A stretch of DNA of 40,510 nt, taken from contig NZ_CAMQAZ010000023.1 of assembly GCF_946998835.1 (NCBI RefSeq), forward strand, positions 1 to 40,510. The letters run 5' to 3'. The DNA comes from an uncultured Corynebacterium sp. GTDB lineage: Bacteria > Actinomycetota > Actinomycetes > Mycobacteriales > Mycobacteriaceae. The notes under the pieces are model-generated. The model did not search any database. It was not told the origin of the DNA and worked only from the letters and a program-made list of their open reading frames with translations. Made by a program: the position numbers and the translations under genes. The first letter of the stretch is position 1. Every line of letters starts with the position of its first letter. Below are positions 6,963-15,288 of the stretch, piece after piece.

Positions 6963-8321
6963 TTAGGCACCGACGATGTTCTGACCGCAGACGCGCAGGA
7001 CGTGGCCGTTGACGCCGAGAGCGCGGTCGGAGACCAGGAAGGCAATCGCCTGGGCGACGTCGCCCGGCTGTCCACCCTGCTGCAGCGAGTTCACGCGGCG
7101 AGCAACCTGACGGTTGACGAACGGAATAGCAGCGGTCATGTCGGTCTCGATGAAGCCCGGAGCAACAGCGTTGATGTTGCCGCCGCGCTTAGCGAACTCC
7201 TCAGCGTAAGCCTCAACCATTGCGATAACGCCAGCCTTGGAGGTGGCGTAGTTGGTCTGGCCGCGGTTACCAGCGATACCGGAGGTGGAAGCCATAGTGG
7301 CGATACGAGGGGCCTTCTCGAAGGCCTTGTGGTTCAGCAGCTGCTCGTTCATCTTCAGCTGGGACTCGATGTTGACGGCGATGACGGAGCCCCACTTGGC
7401 ATCGTCCATGTTGGCGAACATCTTGTCACGGGTGATACCTGCGTTGTGGATGACGATATCCAGGCGACCGTAGCGGGCCACAGCGGCATCGGCGATAGCA
7501 TTGCCAGCGTCATCAGCGGTGATGTCCTGCTGCAGGGCCAGGCCGCCGAGCTCGTTGGCAACCTTGGACAGAGCCTCACCAGCCTGCGGGACGTCGATAA
7601 CGATGACCTCTGCGCCGTCAGCCTTGAGCTGGCGAGCAATAGCGGCACCGATACCACGAGCGGAACCGGTGACAGCGGCAACCTTGCCAGCCAGCGGCTT
7701 GTCCCAGTCAGCCGGAATCTCGCCAGCGTCGGAGGTGACGCGGAGGAACTGGCCGTCGACGAAGGCCGAGCGGCCGGAGAGGAAGAAGTGCAGGGAGGAA
7801 ATCACAGACGGCGCAGTGACCGAGACACCCGGGGCGACGAGGATGCCGTTGGCGGTGGAACCACCGCGGACCTCGTGGCCGAGGGAACGAATCAGGCCCT
7901 CGATGCCACCGGCGACAGCGTTTTCCGCAATCTCAGCCGGGGTTGCGTTGTGGTGAGCGTCCTTAGCGCGGGAGATGGTGACAATGCGGCCACCCTTGTC
8001 CAGCTTGCGCATGTGCTTGGCAGCAGCCAGCACCGGGCCCTGCAGCTCTGCTGGGCGCTTAGCCTCGGTGACGACGATGACGATGGCTCCGACCTTGTCG
8101 TCAGCGGCGTTGTCGCGGCGAACCTGCAGGCCCCACTCGGTTAGCTGGGCTGCAACTGCGTCTGCATCTGCACCCTCACCGGTGACGAGCACCTTGTCGT
8201 TGTTTAGCAGCGGGCCGCCCGGCTTGTGGCGGCGCAGGAATGGCGGCTGCGGCAGGCCAGCGGCCTTAGCTAGTCCAGTGAGCGGACCACCGTTGACGAG
8301 TTCCTGGTACTTATCAGCCAT
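6963..8321 (-). CDS. fabG4: high-molecular-weight 3-oxoacyl reductase FabG4
   Basis: This is a short-chain dehydrogenase reducing 3-oxoacyl-CoA or -ACP. At 452 aa it is the long HMW-FabG form, with an N-terminal degenerate Rossmann-like domain of about 200 residues (LLNNDKVLVTGEG...) before the catalytic SDR domain. The catalytic domain shows TGSARGIG at about residue 218, NAG at about 300, the catalytic Ser in TMASTSGIAG, and YATSK near 360. M. tuberculosis FabG4 (Rv0242c, 454 aa) has the same layout and prefers NADH. It follows fadA2 on the same strand across a short gap that contains an 18-bp tandem repeat. AAGGAGAA lies before the ATG. Confidence 0.9.
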   Translation of the reverse strand: MADKYQELVNGGPLTGLAKAAGLPQPPFLRRHKPGGPLLNNDKVLVTGEGADADAVAAQLTEWGLQVRRDNAADDKVGAIVIVVTEAKRPAELQGPVLAAAKHMRKLDKGGRIVTISRAKDAHHNATPAEIAENAVAGGIEGLIRSLGHEVRGGSTANGILVAPGVSVTAPSVISSLHFFLSGRSAFVDGQFLRVTSDAGEIPADWDKPLAGKVAAVTGSARGIGAAIARQLKADGAEVIVIDVPQAGEALSKVANELGGLALQQDITADDAGNAIADAAVARYGRLDIVIHNAGITRDKMFANMDDAKWGSVIAVNIESQLKMNEQLLNHKAFEKAPRIATMASTSGIAGNRGQTNYATSKAGVIAMVEAYAEEFAKRGGNINAVAPGFIETDMTAAIPFVNRQVARRVNSLQQGGQPGDVAQAIAFLVSDRALGVNGHVLRVCGQNIVGA

Positions 8322-8338
8322 GGAAAATTCTCCTTATC

Positions 8339-8374
8339 AGTAAAACCTTGTAAGTAAGTAAAACCTTGTAAGTA
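8339..8374. repeat. perfect 18-bp tandem duplication between fadA2 and fabG4
   Basis: AGTAAAACCTTGTAAGTA occurs twice back to back with no mismatch, inside the 79-nt gap between fadA2 and fabG4. It looks like a replication-slippage duplication that lengthens the spacer. Confidence 0.9.
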
Positions 8375-8400
8375 AAAGTGTCTTTATCGGTGGTGCGCTA

Positions 8401-9723
8401 TTAGACGCGAGCCTCGAGGACTGCGACAACGCCCTGGCCGCCTGCAGCGCAGACGGAAATCAGGCCGCGAGTGGTCTTGCCCGTCTCGTTAGCCTTCTCG
8501 CGCAGCATTTTGGACAGGGTAGCCACGATGCGACCGCCGGTAGCGGCGAACGGGTGGCCAGCCGCCAGGGAAGAGCCCTTCACGTTGAGCTTCTCGCGCG
8601 GGATGGAGCCCAGTGCGCCGTCCAGGCCCAGCTTGGTGCGGCAGAACTCCTCGTCCTCCCATGCCTTCATGGTGGACAGGACAGTGCCGGCGAAGGCTTC
8701 GTGGATTTCGAAGAAGTCGAAGTCATCGAGAGTCCAGCCGTTGCGGGCCAGCAGACGCGGGGTGGCGTATGCCGGAGCCATCAGCAGGCCCTCGTCACCG
8801 TGGACGAAGTCAACAGCGGCTGCCTCGGAATCGACGACGTCGGCAAGCACTGGCAGACCGCGCTCAGCGGCCCACTCCGGGGTGGAGATAAGGACGGCGG
8901 AGGCGCCGTCGGTAAGCGGGGTGGAGTTGCCAGCGGTCATGGTCGGCTCTGCTTCTAGACCACGGCCGAAGACTGGCTTGAGCTTAGCCAGCTTCTCCGG
9001 AGTGGAGTCAGGGCGCATGTTGGTATCACGGGAAACGCCCTTGTACGGGGTGACCAGGTCGGAGAAGAAGCCCTCGTCGTATGCGCGTGTCATGTTCTGG
9101 TGGGAAGCGGCGGCGAGCTCATCCTGCTCAGCGCGGGTGACGCCCCACTTGGCGGTGGTGATGGCCTGGTGCTCGCCCATGGACAGGCCGGTGCGCGGCT
9201 CGCCGGTCGACGGAGTGTCCGGAGCCAGGTCGGACGGACGGGCCTTCAGGAAGACCTTTGCCATGTCCAGGGTGGACTTCTGGCGGCTGGCCTCCAGCAG
9301 GATCTTGCGTAGGCGGTCGTTGACAGCAATCGGAGCATCCGAGGTGGTGTCCACGCCGCCGGCGATAGCGGAGTCGATCTGGCCCAGCTTGATCATGTTG
9401 GCGACGGAGTTCAGAGCCTCCATACCGGTGGCACATGCCATCTGGATGTCGAAGGCTGGGGTGTCCGGAGCCAGTGCGGAGCCGAGGACGGACTCGCGGG
9501 TGAGGTTAAAGTCACGGGAGTGCTTCAGCACAGCACCAGCGGAGACTGCGCCGAGGCGCTCGCCGGCGATACCGTAGCGGGCGACAAGGCCGTCGATAGC
9601 GGCGGTCAGCATGTCCTGGTTCGACTCGTTAGCGTATTCCTTATTAGAACGAGCGAACGGAATGCGGTTACCGCCGACGACGACTGCGCGGCGCAGAGAG
9701 TTCTTGTTGGCCTGAGCTGCCAT
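8401..9723 (-). CDS. fadA2: acetyl-CoA acyltransferase (thiolase) FadA2
   Basis: This thiolase cleaves 3-oxoacyl-CoA or runs the reverse condensation. The acyl-accepting Cys97 sits in QMACATGMEAL. The C-terminal catalytic pair is visible in NVKGSSLAAGHPFAATGGR (His) and SVCAAGGQG (Cys), and NEAFA appears as IHEAFA. The length of 440 aa is normal for FadA/FadI-type thiolases. It is first in a three-gene minus-strand operon with fabG4 and htdX, which together supply thiolase, reductase and hydratase steps of a fatty acyl cycle. A GAAGGGAA precedes the ATG, and a CTAAATTTAG palindrome lies about 45 nt upstream. Confidence 0.92.
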   Translation of the reverse strand: MAAQANKNSLRRAVVVGGNRIPFARSNKEYANESNQDMLTAAIDGLVARYGIAGERLGAVSAGAVLKHSRDFNLTRESVLGSALAPDTPAFDIQMACATGMEALNSVANMIKLGQIDSAIAGGVDTTSDAPIAVNDRLRKILLEASRQKSTLDMAKVFLKARPSDLAPDTPSTGEPRTGLSMGEHQAITTAKWGVTRAEQDELAAASHQNMTRAYDEGFFSDLVTPYKGVSRDTNMRPDSTPEKLAKLKPVFGRGLEAEPTMTAGNSTPLTDGASAVLISTPEWAAERGLPVLADVVDSEAAAVDFVHGDEGLLMAPAYATPRLLARNGWTLDDFDFFEIHEAFAGTVLSTMKAWEDEEFCRTKLGLDGALGSIPREKLNVKGSSLAAGHPFAATGGRIVATLSKMLREKANETGKTTRGLISVCAAGGQGVVAVLEARV

Positions 9724-9765
9724 GTGATTGTTCCCTTCAAAATTCTTGAAGTGTGACGTGAATTA

Positions 9766-9775
9766 CTAAATTTAG
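9766..9775. promoter_or_regulatory. palindrome upstream of fadA2, possible operator
   Basis: CTAAATTTAG is a perfect 10-bp palindrome between the putative promoter and the fadA2 start, a position used by TetR-type fatty-acid regulators. The short AT-rich core means chance is not excluded. Confidence 0.3.
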
Positions 9776-10006
9776 ACAATACTGGTATCGGTGTTTTCTG
9801 TCACGTTTTTAGAAATAAAAATGCCCCACCTGCCACCGCGCGGGGGAGGTTAGGGGTACGCGCTGTCATTTGGCTGTCGGGCAAGCGTGGTAACGGCGCC
9901 GATAAATCTCAAGAAAGTTTCCGCTTGACGACGGCCACCGCGTCAACCCCCACTAGTTAGGGTGGTGGCCGGAGGTATCAATAGAGTGCAAAGGCGTATA
10001 GGGGTT

Positions 10007-10012
10007 TAGACT
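10007..10012 (+). promoter_or_regulatory. -10 box of leaderless purC
   Basis: TAGACT lies 8 nt before the purC ATG and no Shine-Dalgarno sequence is visible, so purC mRNA is probably leaderless. Confidence 0.5.
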
Positions 10013-10020
10013 TTATCGCC

Positions 10021-10914
10021 ATGCGACCTGAACTTTCCTCGTATAACCATCTTTCCGCGGGCAAGGTCCGGGAAATCTACGAGATTGACCCTGAGACTCT
10101 TCTGCTTGTGGTCAGTGACCGTATCTCGGCGTTCGACCATATTCTTGAGACCCCGATTCCTGATAAGGGTCGAGTCCTCACCGCGATGAGCGTGTTCTTC
10201 TTCGACGAGATTGATTTTCCGAATCACATGGCGGGTCCGGCCGACGATGAGCGTATTCCGGAAGAGTGCCTCGGCCGCGCACTGGTCTGCAAGAAGCTGG
10301 ACATGCTGCCGTTCGAGTGTGTCGCACGCGGCTACCTGACTGGCTCCGGCCTGGTGGAGTACAAGGCCAACGGCACCGTCTGCGGTATTGAGTTGCCGGA
10401 GGGCCTCGTTGAAGGCTCCAAGCTGCCAGAGCCAATCTTCACCCCGGCCACCAAGGCCGAACTGGGCGAGCACGACGAGAACGTCTCCTTCGATGCCGTC
10501 GTTGATGCTCTCGGTCAGAAGCGCGCCGAAGAGCTGCGCGATGCCACCCTGCGCATCTACACCCAGGCCGCTGAACTGGCTGCTTCGCGCGGCATCATCC
10601 TGGCTGACACCAAGTTCGAGTTCGGCCTCGACGCCGACGGCAACCTGGTGCTGGCCGACGAGGTTCTCACCCCGGATTCCTCCCGCTACTGGCCGGCCGA
10701 CTCCTACCAGGAGGGTTCGGTCAACCCGAGCTTCGACAAGCAGTATGTCCGCAACTGGCTGACTTCCTCCAAGTCCGGCTGGAAGAAGGACGAGGGCACT
10801 CCGCCGCCGGCGCTGCCGGGTAGTGTTGTGGAAGCAACTCGCGAGCGGTACGTCGAGGCCTACGAACGACTGTCGGGCCGCCGCTTCTCGGACTGGATTG
10901 GAGAACCTGCGTGA
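10021..10914 (+). CDS. purC: SAICAR synthase PurC
   Basis: PurC joins CAIR and aspartate, using ATP, to form SAICAR in purine synthesis. The 297-aa length is the long single-domain bacterial form. Recognisable segments are the N-terminal SAGKVREIYEID, VSDRISAFDHILETPIPDKG (about 40-59), CVARGYLTGSG (about 100-110), and DTKFEFGLDADGNLVLADEVLTPDSSRYW (about 198-226), which holds the nucleotide and substrate residues. Its TGA stop overlaps the GTG start of ptrB (GTGA), so the two are co-translated. purF and purM lie 8 kb further along on the same strand. Confidence 0.97.
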   Translation: MRPELSSYNHLSAGKVREIYEIDPETLLLVVSDRISAFDHILETPIPDKGRVLTAMSVFFFDEIDFPNHMAGPADDERIPEECLGRALVCKKLDMLPFECVARGYLTGSGLVEYKANGTVCGIELPEGLVEGSKLPEPIFTPATKAELGEHDENVSFDAVVDALGQKRAEELRDATLRIYTQAAELAASRGIILADTKFEFGLDADGNLVLADEVLTPDSSRYWPADSYQEGSVNPSFDKQYVRNWLTSSKSGWKKDEGTPPPALPGSVVEATRERYVEAYERLSGRRFSDWIGEPA

Positions 10915-13115
10915 GCGAAGTGACCTTGGACTCGGCATCCGTCGGCAAGCCTGCAGCAAAGGATTTGCCTGCACCCCGTGCACAGCGGAAGCCGGTGACT
11001 CGGTCCTTCCACGGAAGGTACTTCACTGATAACTTCGAGTGGCTCCGCGATAAGGAAAACCCCGAGGTTATCGAATATCTAGAGGCGGAAAACGCCTACA
11101 CGGAGGCTTTTACCTCCGGCCTTGATGGCACCGCAGACACGATTTTTAAGGAAATCAAGTCGCGCGTGCAGGAGACCGACATGTCGGTCCCAACCCGTCT
11201 GAATGGCTGGTGGTACTACTCGCGTACCCAGGAGGGCAAGTCTTACGGGATGAGCTGCCGCGTGCGTGCGGAAGCCGGTGACGGTCTTGACGCGTGGACC
11301 CCGCCGACCATCGCCGACGACGCCCCGGCACCAGGAGAGCAGGTCCTCCTGGATGCCAACGAACTGGCCGAAGGGCACGACTTCTTCGCCCTCGGCGCAG
11401 CGAGCGTCTCCGCGGACGGCAATCTGCTGGCCTACTCCACCGACGTCACAGGCGACGAACGCTACACGCTGCGCGTAAAGGATTTGCGCACCGGCGAACT
11501 GCTTGACGACGAAATTGCGGGCATCGCCGCAGGTGCTACCTGGGTTGGCTCGGAGTGGATCTTCTATCAGAAGGTCGATGAAGCCTGGCGTCCGGACTCC
11601 GTCTGGCGTCACCGCGTGGGCACCTCCACTGACGACGATGTCCGTGTCTTCCATGAGCCCGATGAGGCCTATTGGGTCGGGGTCGGCACGGTGCGCAGCG
11701 AAAAATACCTGATTATTGAGACCTCCTCGAAGATCACCTCTGAGGTGTGGTACCTGGACGCCAGTGACCCGACCGGAGAGTTCACCTGTGTGCGCCCGCG
11801 TGAGACTGGTGTTGAATACGACATCGACCACGCGGTCGTTGGCGGCCAGGACATGTGGCTGATTACGCACAATATGACCGGCTCGAACTTTGCACTGGCC
11901 ATGGTGCCGGTAGGGGCTTTCGCTCACCTTTCGGACCTCACCGAGCTGGTTGCCCACCACGATGATGTCCGCGTTGAGGGCGTTGACTGCTTCGCTGGTC
12001 ACATCGCCTTTGGCTACCGTCGCGGCGGTATTGGTCGCGTGGCGTTGGCGGTGTTGAATCAGGATGAGGCTGATGCTGCTGCGCCAGTGCCAGCGTCCGC
12101 TGTGAACTTCGTCGAGCTTGATTTCGACGAAGAGCTCTACTCCGCAGGCACCACCGGAAACGCCGAGTGGGACACTCCGGTGCTGCGCTACGCTTACGGC
12201 TCTTTCACCACGCCGTCACAGCTCTGGCAGATCGATATTGCCTCGGGCAAGCGGGTTTTGCTCAAGGAGCAGAAGATTCGCGGGGAGTTCAATCGCGGTG
12301 ATTACGTCGCTAAGCGTGAATGGGTGAGTGCGAGCGACGGTGCCCAGATTCCTGTGTCGATTATCCATCGCGCGGACCTCGACCTGGACGCGCCGAACCC
12401 GACGCTGCTCTACGGCTACGGTTCCTATGAATCGTCCATGGATCCGGGCTTTTCCATCGCGCGCCTATCGTTGCTGGATCGCGGCATGATTTTCGTCATT
12501 GCGCACGTCCGCGGCGGCGGTGAGATGGGGCGTGGCTGGTGGGAGAGTGGCCGCGCAACCACGAAGAAGAACACGTTTACTGACTTCGTGGCAGTCGCCG
12601 ACTACCTGCTGGATTCCGGCTGGACCACGCGCGAGCAGCTGGTAGCGCTCGGCGGTTCGGCAGGAGGCATGCTGATGGGCGTGGTCGCCAACATCGCCGG
12701 TGACAGGTTCGCGGGCATCCAAGCAGTGGTGCCGTTTGTCGACTGTCTGACATCCATGCTCATGCCGGAGCTACCTCTGACGGTGGTGGAGTGGGATGAG
12801 TGGGGCGATCCTTACCATGACCCGGAGGTCTACGACTACATGGCCTCCTACGCGCCGTACGAAAATATCTCGGCCGATGTGAAGTACCCGAAGATTCTCG
12901 CGATTACTAGTTTGAACGACACTCGCGTGCTCTACGTGGAGCCGGCAAAGTGGATCGCCAAGCTGCGTGAGGTTGTCGGCGGCGAGCCGGGTCAGTTCCT
13001 GCTCAAGACGGAGATGTCTGCGGGGCACGGTGGTGTGTCCGGACGTTATGAGCGGTGGCGCCAGACGGCCTTCGAGTACGCCTGGATTGTCCACACCGCT
13101 GGTGCGGTGAAGTAA
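10911..13115 (+). CDS. ptrB: oligopeptidase B / prolyl oligopeptidase family serine peptidase
   Basis: This S9A serine peptidase cleaves short peptides, usually after basic residues, in the cytosol. The N-terminal two thirds form a beta-propeller that limits access to small substrates. The C-terminal alpha/beta-hydrolase domain carries the triad: Ser583 in LGGSAGGMLMG, Asp670 in TSLNDTRV, and His706 in SAGHGGVSGRYE. The RGGGEMGRGWWESGR segment before the nucleophile is typical of oligopeptidase B. At 734 aa it is slightly longer than the E. coli protein. The GTG start overlaps the purC stop. An ATG-type start further in would remove conserved sequence. Confidence 0.93.
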   Translation: MSEVTLDSASVGKPAAKDLPAPRAQRKPVTRSFHGRYFTDNFEWLRDKENPEVIEYLEAENAYTEAFTSGLDGTADTIFKEIKSRVQETDMSVPTRLNGWWYYSRTQEGKSYGMSCRVRAEAGDGLDAWTPPTIADDAPAPGEQVLLDANELAEGHDFFALGAASVSADGNLLAYSTDVTGDERYTLRVKDLRTGELLDDEIAGIAAGATWVGSEWIFYQKVDEAWRPDSVWRHRVGTSTDDDVRVFHEPDEAYWVGVGTVRSEKYLIIETSSKITSEVWYLDASDPTGEFTCVRPRETGVEYDIDHAVVGGQDMWLITHNMTGSNFALAMVPVGAFAHLSDLTELVAHHDDVRVEGVDCFAGHIAFGYRRGGIGRVALAVLNQDEADAAAPVPASAVNFVELDFDEELYSAGTTGNAEWDTPVLRYAYGSFTTPSQLWQIDIASGKRVLLKEQKIRGEFNRGDYVAKREWVSASDGAQIPVSIIHRADLDLDAPNPTLLYGYGSYESSMDPGFSIARLSLLDRGMIFVIAHVRGGGEMGRGWWESGRATTKKNTFTDFVAVADYLLDSGWTTREQLVALGGSAGGMLMGVVANIAGDRFAGIQAVVPFVDCLTSMLMPELPLTVVEWDEWGDPYHDPEVYDYMASYAPYENISADVKYPKILAITSLNDTRVLYVEPAKWIAKLREVVGGEPGQFLLKTEMSAGHGGVSGRYERWRQTAFEYAWIVHTAGAVK

Positions 13116-13118
13116 CAC

Positions 13119-13814
13119 ATGGATATTCGCACGCTGCTGTCCGCACAGGGCATCGACACCGATTCGCTTTCCGACGATCAGTTGGCCGTCTACCACACGC
13201 TTTTTCGGCGGCGGGATGTCCGCCGCGAATTCGCCGGCGAAGTGTTGGACAAGGCGCGGTTGATGCGCGTGCTGGCGGCCGCTCATGCCGCGCCTTCGGT
13301 GGGACTGTCCCAACCATGGGACTTTCACATCATCCAGGATTCGGATCGCCTGCAGCAGTTCGCCGACCACGTTGCCGGACGCCGCGCTGAATTTGCAGCC
13401 AAGCTGGAAGGGGAGCGGCGCGAGACCTTCAATCCAATTCAGATTGAAGGAATTGTGGACTCGGGAACGGGCATCGTCGTCACCTATGACCCGACCCGTG
13501 GTGGCAAGAACATCCTCGGCCGCGACACCGTCGATGACACAGGTCTTATGTCAGTCGCTCTGGCTATTCAGAATCTGTGGCTGGCTGCCACGGCAGAGGG
13601 GCTCGGTGTCGGTTGGGTCAGTTTCTACCATGAGGATTTCCTGGCCGATTTTGTCGGTGTCGAGGCTCCCGTGCGGCCGGTAGCCTGGTTGTGCATTGGG
13701 CCGGTGACACACCTGGCTGCAGAGCGGGATTTGGAGAAGTTCGGCTGGCGCAAGGGGCTGGCGCTCGATGAGGTTGTGCACTGGGGGCTAAGTCGCGAGG
13801 CAGACGCAGGTTGA
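13119..13814 (+). CDS. bluB: 5,6-dimethylbenzimidazole synthase BluB
   Basis: BluB cleaves reduced FMN with oxygen to give DMB, the lower ligand of cobalamin. The 231-aa nitroreductase-fold protein shows FRRRDVRREF at its start, APSVGLSQPWDF (about 58-69), and DTVDDTGLMSVALAIQNLWLAATAEGLGVGWVSF (about 132-165), which are BluB hallmarks distinguishing it from ordinary nitroreductases. It starts 3 nt after the ptrB stop and is probably read from the same transcript. No other cobalamin genes are in the window, so it may serve salvage or lower-ligand remodelling. Confidence 0.9.
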   Translation: MDIRTLLSAQGIDTDSLSDDQLAVYHTLFRRRDVRREFAGEVLDKARLMRVLAAAHAAPSVGLSQPWDFHIIQDSDRLQQFADHVAGRRAEFAAKLEGERRETFNPIQIEGIVDSGTGIVVTYDPTRGGKNILGRDTVDDTGLMSVALAIQNLWLAATAEGLGVGWVSFYHEDFLADFVGVEAPVRPVAWLCIGPVTHLAAERDLEKFGWRKGLALDEVVHWGLSREADAG

Positions 13815-13922
13815 TGCCCTGCGGCGCTTATCGGATCCTTTACCTGAAAGGCTTTTGAGTATTCTCCTAGCTTTGTCCTCTCTGTTACCAAAAATTTACA
13901 TACGCCTGTTTTTGTTGAATCC

Positions 13923-14732
13923 ATGGCAGGCAGTGGGGTGCAGGAACAGATTCGGACGACCGACCAGGTTGTCCGACCGGCAGGCAAAGAACTTATAACC
14001 GTTGACGGTGGGGTGGTTGGGTCGCCGCTTTTGGTGTCGGTGTCGGGTTTGCGTGATGGCACGTTGCTCGATGTCGCTCGTTTCGTCGCGGCGATGGAGC
14101 AGCGCAGTATCACACCGTCGCTGTTGGTAGCTCCTCATGCTGGCAAGAACTGGTCGCTGCGGGAAGCTCCGGCGGTGCTGGATTGGCTTCGCCGTCGTAG
14201 TGATGACGGGATCGAGATTGTCCTCGCGGGATTCGACCAGTCGGTTCGGGGCCGGGTCGCGGAATTTGCGTCGTTAAGCGAGCATGAAGCGCGTTTGCGT
14301 CTGACTGCGGCGACGCGCCAGATGCGTGCGATGGGTTTTGAGACGGATGTATTTGCACCACCGAAGTGGGCCATGTCGCCAGAGACCATGAACGTGCTGC
14401 CGGAGCTGGGCTTCCGTGTGGCAGCGGATCGAAACGGTGTCCGTGACCTGACTACCGGTGCGGTCGATCCGACTCGTGTGCTGGCCATCGGTGAGGGCTT
14501 CGGCGGTGCCGGTTGGTGGCGCCGTGCGGTGCGCTCCTCGGTGCAGCGCTCGCTGGAGAAGGGACGCGCGGTGCGCCTCTCGGTCAACGCGTCGAAGTTG
14601 CGTGAGCACAAGCTGCGCCAGGATGTTGTCGACATCATTGACCAGGCGGTCGATGGGGGTGCGCAGCCGGTCAACCACTCCGCAGTGCCGCTGGGCCGTG
14701 AGCTCTTTGAAGGCATGGAGCAGGTCGGCTAA
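13923..14732 (+). CDS. DUF2334 polysaccharide-deacetylase-like protein
   Basis: The fold is recognisable from LLVSVSGLRDGTLLDVARFV (about 35-54), LLVAPHAGKNW (about 66-76), EHEARLRLTAATRQMRAMGF (about 120-139) and DVFAPPKWAMSPETMNVLPELGF (about 142-164). These match the DUF2334 branch of the NodB-like deacetylases. In most members the strand after EIVL reads HGxDH and supplies metal ligands. Here it is LAGFDQ (residues 101-106), so both expected histidines are absent. The protein has no signal peptide and may be a non-catalytic or divergent member. The first 30 residues are unlike the family, so a later start is possible. No clear ribosome site was found. Confidence 0.8.
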   Translation: MAGSGVQEQIRTTDQVVRPAGKELITVDGGVVGSPLLVSVSGLRDGTLLDVARFVAAMEQRSITPSLLVAPHAGKNWSLREAPAVLDWLRRRSDDGIEIVLAGFDQSVRGRVAEFASLSEHEARLRLTAATRQMRAMGFETDVFAPPKWAMSPETMNVLPELGFRVAADRNGVRDLTTGAVDPTRVLAIGEGFGGAGWWRRAVRSSVQRSLEKGRAVRLSVNASKLREHKLRQDVVDIIDQAVDGGAQPVNHSAVPLGRELFEGMEQVG

Positions 14733-14765
14733 CCGCTGCGCCTGACGGTCAACGCGCGGCTGCCC

Positions 14766-14771
14766 TAGTGT
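14766..14771 (+). promoter_or_regulatory. -10 box of leaderless glutathione-peroxidase gene
   Basis: TAGTGT lies exactly 7 nt before the ATG at 14779, which argues for that start rather than the GTG at 14770. Confidence 0.5.
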
Positions 14772-14778
14772 GGGAATT

Positions 14779-15270
14779 ATGAGCAATCTCTTTGACATCC
14801 CAGTAACTACCATCGACGGCAACGAAGCAACGATGAATGACTGGGCGGGCCACGTCCTGCTTATCGTCAACACCGCCTCTGAGTGCGGTTTCACTGATCA
14901 GTACGACGAGCTGCAGGGCCTTTTCGACGAACTCGCACCCCGCGGCTTCTTCGTCCTCGGGTTCCCCTGCAACCAGTTCGGCGGCCAAGAGCCCGGCAGC
15001 GCCGAGGAAATCAAGCAGTTCTGCCAGCGCGAATTCGGTGTCACCTTCCCGCTATTCCAAAAGACGGAGGTCAACGGCGACAACGCTCACCCGCTGTACC
15101 AGCTGCTGAAGGAAACCCTGGACGGCGACGGCGAGGCCGGAGATGTGAAGTGGAACTTCGAGAAATTTGTCGTTTCGCCAGAGGGCGAGGTCATCGGCCG
15201 CTTCCGCTCTAAGGTCTCGCCTGACGACGACGCCCTGCGCAACCTCATCGAGGAAAACCTGCCTATTTAA
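14779..15270 (+). CDS. glutathione peroxidase-like thiol peroxidase
   Basis: This is a non-seleno GPx-family peroxidase reducing hydroperoxides, most likely with thioredoxin or mycothiol-linked electrons, since these bacteria lack glutathione. The peroxidatic Cys36 is in NTASECGFTDQY. The FPCNQFGGQEPG motif supplies Gln70, and WNFEKF near residue 128 supplies the catalytic Trp. Cys82 (FCQREF) is placed as the resolving cysteine of two-Cys GPx enzymes. The start was set by the -10 box 7 nt upstream. The gene converges with the CHAP-domain gene, 18 nt apart. Confidence 0.93.
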   Translation: MSNLFDIPVTTIDGNEATMNDWAGHVLLIVNTASECGFTDQYDELQGLFDELAPRGFFVLGFPCNQFGGQEPGSAEEIKQFCQREFGVTFPLFQKTEVNGDNAHPLYQLLKETLDGDGEAGDVKWNFEKFVVSPEGEVIGRFRSKVSPDDDALRNLIEENLPI

Positions 15271-15288
15271 TCAGGTCTTTTAACTTGG

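Noticed and set aside
6537..8144. 535-aa plus-strand frame opposite htdX and fabG4
   Set aside because: It is an antisense shadow of high-GC coding sequence. It crosses two genes and the gap between them, has no family resemblance, and the minus-strand genes are certain.
8471..9577. 368-aa plus-strand frame opposite fadA2
   Set aside because: Antisense shadow with Ser/Arg-rich composition typical of a reversed GC-rich gene.
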